This document shows positions 6,865 through 10,873 of a stretch of DNA of 10,873 bases, piece after piece. The notes under the pieces are model-generated. The model was not told the DNA's origin and searched no databases. It saw only the letters and a list, made by a program, of their open reading frames with translations. Both the position numbers and the translations under genes were made by a program. Position 1 is the first letter of the stretch, and each line of letters opens with the position of its first letter. This DNA is from an uncultured Clostridia bacterium (GTDB taxonomy: Bacteria; Bacillota; Clostridia; Christensenellales; CAG-138): assembly GCA_934633695.1 (NCBI GenBank), contig CAKTYT010000024.1, forward strand, positions 1 through 10,873. The letters run 5' to 3'.

Positions 6865-8298
6865 ATGGGTAAACTGTTTATTACTGATACAATTTTGAGG
6901 GATGCTCATCAGTCGCAGGCGGCAACGCGAATGCGTACGGATGAAATGCTCCCCGCATGTGAGCTGCTTGACAATATGGGATATTGGTCCATAGAATGCT
7001 GGGGCGGTGCAACTTTTGATGCATGCCTGAGGTTCTTGAACGAGGATCCGTGGCAGAGGCTCAGAACTCTGAAAAAAGCAATGCCGAAGACAAAATTGCA
7101 AATGCTTTTCAGGGGCCAGAATATTCTCGGTTATAAGCACTATGCAGATGACGTAGTAGAGCAATTTTGCAGGAAATCTATCGAGAACGGCATTGACGTC
7201 ATCCGTATTTTTGATGCGTTGAATGATGTTCGCAATCTTGAATCATCAATTAAGTTTACTAAAAAATACGGTGGTCACTGCCAGCCTTCTCTATGCTATA
7301 CGATAAGCCCCGTTCATAACGAGGATTACTTTGTCAAGCTTGCAAAGGAACTCGTTCAAATGGGTGCTGATTCGATTTGTATCAAGGATATGGCGAATCT
7401 GCTGCTCCCGATACCTGCATACAATCTTGTAAAGAGACTCAAGGCGGAAGTGAGTGTTCCCATTCATCTTCATACGCATAACACAACAGGCACGGGTGAA
7501 ATGACCCTGCTCATGGCGGCTTTCGCAGGTGTTGATATTGTCGATACGGCACTTTCACCGCTTGGAAACGGAACGAGTCAGCCTGCAACCGAGAGCCTTG
7601 TTGCAACGCTGAAGGGTACGGAATATGATACCGGACTTGACCTTGAAAAATTAAGTGAAGCGGCAAAGCTGTTCAGACCTGTTGCAGACAGACTGACAGC
7701 GGACGGATTCCTTGATCCAAAGGTACTCAAGGTAGATACAAATACGCTCCTCTATCAGGTTCCGGGAGGAATGCTTTCCAACTTGATTTCTCAGCTGAAA
7801 CAGGCTAATGCAGAAGATAAATACTATGATGTGCTTGCTGAAGTGCCGAGAGTACGAGAGGATTTTGGCTTTCCACCACTTGTTACGCCGACAAGTCAGA
7901 TAGTCGGTTCACAGGCAGTGCTGAACGTTCTTACGGGTGAAAGATACAAGATGTTCACCAAAGAGTCGAAGGCCGTTCTCCGCGGTGAGTACGGAAGTCT
8001 GCCGGGAAAAGTCAATGAAGAGGTTCGCAGGAAGGCGATAGGCGATGAAAAAGTTATTACCTGCCGTCCGGCCGATTTGATTGCTCCAGAACTTGAGGGC
8101 TACAGGAAAGAGCTTGGGGCAATGGCAGAGCAGGAAGAAGATGTGCTCAGCTACGCACTTTTTCCGCAGGTTGCGATGAAATTCTTTGAGAACAGGCATG
8201 ATGGGACAGTATTAAAGGAAGAAACTCCCGAAAACGAAACCGAACGGGATGTCCAGACAATTTACGTTGAGGACTTGACGGAGGACATTCCTCTTTGA
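6865..8298 (+). CDS. oadA: Oxaloacetate decarboxylase alpha subunit (carboxyltransferase), biotin domain absent
   Basis: The 477-residue carboxyltransferase should transfer CO2 from oxaloacetate to carrier-bound biotin, releasing pyruvate. The TIM-barrel begins at once (ITDTILRDAHQS, metal-ligand Asp13) and contains CWGGATFDACLRFL (45-58), LFRGQNILGY (81-90), the CIKDMA motif with the Lys (174) that is carbamylated in this family, and HLHTHN with metal-ligand His203 and His205. The post-barrel domain (about 280-440) includes PGGMLSNL and DFGFPPLVTPTSQIVG. It stops after an acidic tail (residues 450-477) where many homologues have a biotinyl domain; here that is the separate gene at 5270. AAGGGG (6853-6858) precedes the ATG by six bases. 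The same domain is the B subunit of two-part pyruvate carboxylases, but the beta and gamma genes in the operon and the lack of a biotin carboxylase gene favour the decarboxylase. Confidence 0.93.
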   Translation: MGKLFITDTILRDAHQSQAATRMRTDEMLPACELLDNMGYWSIECWGGATFDACLRFLNEDPWQRLRTLKKAMPKTKLQMLFRGQNILGYKHYADDVVEQFCRKSIENGIDVIRIFDALNDVRNLESSIKFTKKYGGHCQPSLCYTISPVHNEDYFVKLAKELVQMGADSICIKDMANLLLPIPAYNLVKRLKAEVSVPIHLHTHNTTGTGEMTLLMAAFAGVDIVDTALSPLGNGTSQPATESLVATLKGTEYDTGLDLEKLSEAAKLFRPVADRLTADGFLDPKVLKVDTNTLLYQVPGGMLSNLISQLKQANAEDKYYDVLAEVPRVREDFGFPPLVTPTSQIVGSQAVLNVLTGERYKMFTKESKAVLRGEYGSLPGKVNEEVRRKAIGDEKVITCRPADLIAPELEGYRKELGAMAEQEEDVLSYALFPQVAMKFFENRHDGTVLKEETPENETERDVQTIYVEDLTEDIPL

Positions 8299-8311
8299 TG
8301 TGATTTAAACG

Positions 8312-8337
8312 GGCTGTGCAGTTTTTATGGCACAGCC
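8312..8337 (+). terminator. Probable terminator of the decarboxylase operon
   Basis: A perfect 8-pair stem (GGCTGTGC at 8312-8319, GCACAGCC at 8330-8337) has a 10-base loop, 13 bases after the oadA stop. The downstream tract TGTATTTGT is only moderately T-rich, so termination may be partial. Confidence 0.5.
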
Positions 8338-8348
8338 TGTATTTGTAC

Positions 8349-8377
8349 TTGAGAGCAGAGCGGAAATATGATACAAT
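8349..8377 (+). promoter_or_regulatory. Sigma-A promoter (extended -10) of the MORN/LRR gene
   Basis: TTGAGA (8349-8354), a 17-base spacer and TACAAT (8372-8377), with a TG one base upstream of the -10 (8369-8370), form a strong extended promoter. Transcription would start near 8384, about 48 bases before the ATG at 8432, so the next gene is its own unit. Confidence 0.75.
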
Positions 8378-8431
8378 AGCCACGAGGCTTTTTGAGATGG
8401 TATAAAAAAGCGGAAGGGATGAAGCAGTTTT

Positions 8432-9886
8432 ATGGGCATGAATGATAAGTTATTCAAGGAGATGCAGCAGAGACAGCGTCTTGAAAACGAAAAACGCATG
8501 AAGTCATATTATGACGAGCAAGCAAAGAAAGATAAAGAAGCTCGTTACAGGCGTGAAAGAGAGGAGTCTGAGCGAAGGTTCAGGGCGTATCACCCGGGCG
8601 AAGCGGCGTCATATTATGGAAGTAGCACCCAAAAGCACTATGTAAAGAACGGCAAGGGTTATCAAAAGCTGGTCGGCGGAAACGAATACGAGGGCAATTT
8701 TAAAAACGACAAATTCCACGGCAAAGGTACCTATCGTTGGAAGGATGGAACGTGCTATAAGGGCATGTGGGCGAACGACAAACGTCACGGAAAGGGCGTC
8801 GAGAGTTACCCTGATGGATTAAAATATGAAGGTACATGGGTCAACGGCAATCGCCACGGAGAATTTATTGTCACAAGGCAGGATGGACGAAAGGAAAAGC
8901 TGATTTATAATAACGGCGAAGTTGTTGAAAAAATGCCGATTGATGGACAGACGAAGAAAGCGGTATCTCAGGCAGCGGCAGTAAACAAGGCTGTCGGCGA
9001 TGCTGAAAACGAATCGGATAAAGCTGTCTACGAAAAATTTATTGCCGCCGGTGAACGCTATGAGGATTTAGTTCAACTCCCGAAAAAACTTAAAGATAAG
9101 TATTTTTTGTCGAACCCTGACTATGCTTTCCCGGATGGCATTCTCGGTATTCCGGAAGGGGCATTTAAGGGCTGCACAAACCTTAAGTCAATACGCATTC
9201 CAAAAACGGCAAAACAAATCGGCAAAAATGCATTTGCAGACTGCTATCATCTTGAATCTGTTGTGATTGAGGATGGTGTTGAATATATCAAGGATAATGC
9301 ATTCAGCTGCTGCTTTGCACTCAAAACGCTCCGGCTGCCGGAAACATTGAAGGAACTCGGAAGCTTTGCCTTTTCACGCATCAAGGTTGAAAGTATTGAT
9401 TTTCCTGATACTTTGGGTAAAATAGGCAACTATGCTTTTTCCGCATCCGGTCTTGAAAAAGTGACTTTTCCCGGCAATATCGAGATCGGAGAGAATGCAT
9501 TTCGCGAAAATAAACTAAAGAGTATCGTTTTCAGATCTGTTGACGGAATTAAACTCAGCAAGGCTTCATTTGCTAAGTGCGAGGAAAAGCTCGATAGTGA
9601 AAGCAAAAAAGCAATATCCGCTTTGAATCGTGAGGCATTTAAAAAGAGCGGCTGCTATGTTGCTTCCCGTGCTTACGGCACGGCTGATTGTGCAGAACTT
9701 TCTGTTCTGAGGAGATACCGTGACGAAGTGTTGATGAATTCGATGCTCGGTCGTGCTTTTGTCAGGTTCTACTATGTGATCGGTCCGATTATTATCGATA
9801 CTCTTGGCTGCTCTGTATCTTTTAATACCGCTGTCAGGAAAATTCTCGATCGTATAGTGCGGAAATTGAGCTTGAAGATGCAATGA
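8432..9886 (+). CDS. Multi-domain MORN-repeat / BspA-type LRR protein with C-terminal Cys (CFI-box-like) domain
   Basis: The 484-residue protein lacks a signal peptide. Visible parts in order: a highly charged coiled coil (about residues 5-52, rich in Glu, Arg, Lys and Gln); three MORN repeats (YEGNFKNDKFHGKGTY from 86, YKGMWANDKRHGKGV from 109, YEGTWVNGNRHGEF from 132); an Ala-rich linker (about 170-200); five or six BspA-type leucine-rich repeats (about 236-382, pattern IPEGAFKGCTNLKSIRIP); and a C-terminal domain from 408 (CYVASRAYGTADC, LRRYRDEVL, GRAFVRFYYVIGP). That last domain resembles the CxxAT-YGS ... LR-FRD ... YY--SP module, annotated as CFI-box-CTERM, found at the ends of many clostridial proteins (from memory). 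The start ATG has AAGGGA 12 bases upstream (8414-8419), a loose fit. It is monocistronic. MORN and LRR parts usually mediate protein or membrane binding; no enzyme motif is visible and the cellular role is unknown. Confidence 0.88.
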   Translation: MGMNDKLFKEMQQRQRLENEKRMKSYYDEQAKKDKEARYRREREESERRFRAYHPGEAASYYGSSTQKHYVKNGKGYQKLVGGNEYEGNFKNDKFHGKGTYRWKDGTCYKGMWANDKRHGKGVESYPDGLKYEGTWVNGNRHGEFIVTRQDGRKEKLIYNNGEVVEKMPIDGQTKKAVSQAAAVNKAVGDAENESDKAVYEKFIAAGERYEDLVQLPKKLKDKYFLSNPDYAFPDGILGIPEGAFKGCTNLKSIRIPKTAKQIGKNAFADCYHLESVVIEDGVEYIKDNAFSCCFALKTLRLPETLKELGSFAFSRIKVESIDFPDTLGKIGNYAFSASGLEKVTFPGNIEIGENAFRENKLKSIVFRSVDGIKLSKASFAKCEEKLDSESKKAISALNREAFKKSGCYVASRAYGTADCAELSVLRRYRDEVLMNSMLGRAFVRFYYVIGPIIIDTLGCSVSFNTAVRKILDRIVRKLSLKMQ

Positions 9887-9922
9887 GCTATTGATTTATT
9901 GAAAACAAGGTATGTATAGAAT

Positions 9923-9950
9923 AAATCGGGGCATTCTGTGTCCCGATTTT
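9923..9950 (+). terminator. Terminator of the MORN/LRR gene
   Basis: AAATCGGG (9923-9930) pairs with CCCGATTT (9942-9949) around an 11-base loop, ending in TTTT. It lies 37 bases past the stop codon and faces the opposing tRNA terminator. The T tail is short and partly used in the stem. Confidence 0.55.
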
Positions 9951-9955
9951 GCTGC

Positions 9956-9985
9956 AAAGAAAAAACGGAGCAGAAACCTGCTCCG
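9956..9985 (-). terminator. Intrinsic terminator of tRNA-Tyr
   Basis: On the minus strand CGGAGCAG (9978-9985) pairs perfectly with CTGCTCCG (9966-9973) around a 4-base loop, followed by six T's, C and three T's (9956-9965 as A's on the plus strand). It begins four bases beyond the mature tRNA 3' end. Confidence 0.9.
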
Positions 9986-9988
9986 CAA

Positions 9989-10073
9989 TGGTGGACGGGG
10001 ATGGATTCGAACCATCGTAGTCTGTGACAACGGATTTACAGTCCGCTCCCTTTGGCCGCTCGGGAACCCGTCC
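9989..10073 (-). tRNA. tRNA-Tyr (anticodon GTA)
   Basis: An 85-base class II tRNA. The acceptor stem GGACGGG (5' end at 10073) pairs with CCCGTCC (9993-9999), followed by discriminator A and an encoded CCA (9989-9991). The T arm GATGG-TTCGAAT-CCATC (10000-10016), a long variable arm and the anticodon loop CTGTAAA with GTA at 10037-10039 are all present, as is the D arm with TCCC/GGGA. The long variable arm together with GTA identifies bacterial tRNA-Tyr. It has its own promoter and terminator, so it is a single-gene transcript. Confidence 0.97.
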
Positions 10074-10076
10074 GCA

Positions 10077-10105
10077 AACAACGTAGTGGATTATACCACG
10101 TTGTT
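10077..10105. repeat. Imperfect inverted repeat centred on the tRNA-Tyr -10 box
   Basis: AACAACGT (10077-10084) plus TGG (10087-10089) on one side and CCACGTTGTT (10096-10105) on the other form an imperfect palindrome that flanks the -10 box exactly. It may be an operator-like site, or chance. Confidence 0.4.
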
Positions 10106-10118
10106 AGGTATTTGTCAA
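10090..10118 (-). promoter_or_regulatory. Consensus sigma-A promoter of tRNA-Tyr
   Basis: TTGACA (10113-10118), a 17-base spacer and TATAAT (10090-10095) match the housekeeping consensus at all twelve positions. Transcription would start near 10083, about ten bases before the mature 5' end at 10073, as expected for a stable RNA gene. Confidence 0.93.
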
Positions 10119-10164
10119 CAGTTTTTTTTGAAAAAATAAAGATTCCACAGCGTATGTATTGCCC

Positions 10165-10191
10165 TCTCTCCGCACCAACACAGCGGAGAGA
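10165..10191 (-). terminator. Perfect hairpin downstream of cotJC, possible terminator without T tract
   Basis: TCTCTCCGC (10165-10173) and GCGGAGAGA (10183-10191) form a nine-pair stem with a nine-base loop, 17 bases past the catalase stop. Neither strand has a T run after it. It may end or stabilise the catalase transcript. Confidence 0.4.
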
Positions 10192-10207
10192 AGGTCATCA
10201 GTGTCAT

Positions 10208-10648
10208 TTAATTGCGAATACGGTTTTGGTCGCCGTCGGGGAACATTCGATTGAGAATATTAAGACATTCGCCGAAACGCTGGTAGTGAACAATTTCTCT
10301 TTCCCTGAGAAAACGGAGGGGGGCAAGATACTGTTCACAGTCAGTGAGGTTCATAAGGTGTTCGTATGTCGTACGTGCCTTTTGTTCGGCAGCAAGATCT
10401 TCGGTTATGTCCGTTATGGGATCACCTGTACATTGAATATAGGCAGCGGTAAACGGCACGCCATTCGGGTCGCTCGGAAATACACCGTGATTGTGAAGCG
10501 TGTAGTAGCCGAGAAGCCCTGCGTTTTCAATGTCGGTAATCGATGCATCGCGTATTGACTGATAAATCATTGTGCCAATCATTTCCCAATGGGCTATCTC
10601 TTCCGTGCCCAGAGAAGCATCGGAAATGTTCCACAGCGCAAATTCAGT
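10208..10648 (-). pseudogene. cotJC: CotJC-type spore-coat manganese catalase, N-terminal part missing
   Basis: From about GTEEIAHWEMIGTMIYQ (near 10612) to the TAA at 10208 the frame reads as a manganese catalase of the CotJC family: GVPFTAAYIQCTGDPITDITEDLAAEQKAR, then FLREREIVHYQRFGECL. The metal-ligand residues expected in TEExxH, EDLAAEQKAR and REREIVH are present. About 65 N-terminal residues normal for the family (aromatic-rich start, GGxxGEL ligand helix) are absent. Upstream of the TEE motif the frame reads TEFALWNISDAS, unlike the family, and meets a TGA at 10649-10651. Neither other frame restores the missing part. An ATG at 10582 exists but would leave out the TEExxH ligands. Either the gene is truncated by a rearrangement or the assembly joins two unrelated pieces near 10615-10650. 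Confidence 0.75.
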
Positions 10649-10873
10649 TCAAAATCCTGCGTTTCGTGGGCTTTGGATACATAGCTTAAAGACCTCGGAC
10701 AAGGTGTTGAAGTACGGCGAAAATAACAAAGTGGACTTCTCCGAACATCCTACGGTAGTTAAGCGTGGCAGCGTTAGAACAATCAACATTTACGCCGCTG
10801 TTCCCGATGTTGCATAGGACAAGCCTATCGCACATTGGAACTTAACACCGACCTACGGTACAATATAAACGCA
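10649..10873. other. Unexplained segment, no supported gene
   Basis: I see no family match here in any frame. The minus strand is broken by many stops above 10741. One plus-strand frame (10572-10817, 81 codons) is open but has no ribosome site and overlaps the catalase remnant antisense. A second minus frame is open from about 10645 to 10740 only. TTGGAA (10835-10840) and TACAAT (10859-10864), 18 bases apart, could be a weak promoter leading out of the window. This may be intergenic DNA, a mobile-element edge or a misjoin. Confidence 0.5.

Noticed and set aside
8147..8499. Minus-strand frames between oadA and the MORN/LRR gene
   Set aside because: The gap is explained by a hairpin and a good plus-strand promoter, and the frames overlap coding DNA on the other strand.
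10572..10817. Plus-strand frame of 81 codons in the terminal region
   Set aside because: Starts inside the antisense catalase remnant, lacks a Shine-Dalgarno sequence and matches no family I know.

Overview
The window reads as chromosomal DNA of a low-to-mid GC, spore-forming Gram-positive anaerobe of the Clostridia, most likely an Oscillospiraceae/Ruminococcaceae-type gut bacterium. This is inferred from gene content: a YtfI/YtfJ (GerW) sporulation pair, a clostridial-style sodium-pumping oxaloacetate decarboxylase operon, a CotJC-type spore-coat manganese catalase, strong purine-rich ribosome sites and consensus sigma-A promoters. No sequence search could be run.

Layout. (1) Positions 1-1344, minus strand: an operon of two paralogous secreted lipoproteins behind a near-perfect sigma-A promoter (1316-1344). 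The first gene (1232 to 271) is split by a one-base frameshift at a run of six A's (801-806). The second (251 to beyond base 1) is cut by the window edge. Their first 101 coding bases differ at only two positions. (2) Positions 1483-4642, plus strand: DUF2953 membrane protein (YtfI-like), ytfJ, a D-Ala-D-Ala carboxypeptidase and an RluB/RsuA pseudouridine synthase, closed by a strong intrinsic terminator. The first three fit spore envelope and cortex biogenesis. (3) Positions 4815-8298, plus strand: gamma subunit, biotin carrier, beta subunit and alpha subunit of a Na+-translocating oxaloacetate decarboxylase. The alpha subunit would decarboxylate oxaloacetate via biotin on the separate carrier, the beta subunit would use carboxybiotin decarboxylation to export Na+, and the gamma subunit would anchor the complex. 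The gamma subunit has a duplicated C-terminal motif. (4) Positions 8349-9950, plus strand: a monocistronic unit encoding a coiled coil, MORN repeats, BspA-type leucine-rich repeats and a Cys-containing C-terminal domain. (5) Positions 9956-10118, minus strand: tRNA-Tyr(GTA) with its own consensus promoter and terminator, convergent with unit 4. (6) Positions 10208-10873: the C-terminal two-thirds of a CotJC-type manganese catalase on the minus strand, whose N-terminal part is missing, followed by about 220 bases with no recognisable gene.

Most of the window is ordinary conserved clostridial housekeeping. The points most worth a second look are the frameshifted duplicated lipoprotein, the gamma subunit with two copies of its C-terminal motif, the MORN/LRR protein with its C-terminal Cys domain, and the broken catalase beside an unexplained segment. 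I found no CRISPR array, transposase, integrase or recognisable defence system.
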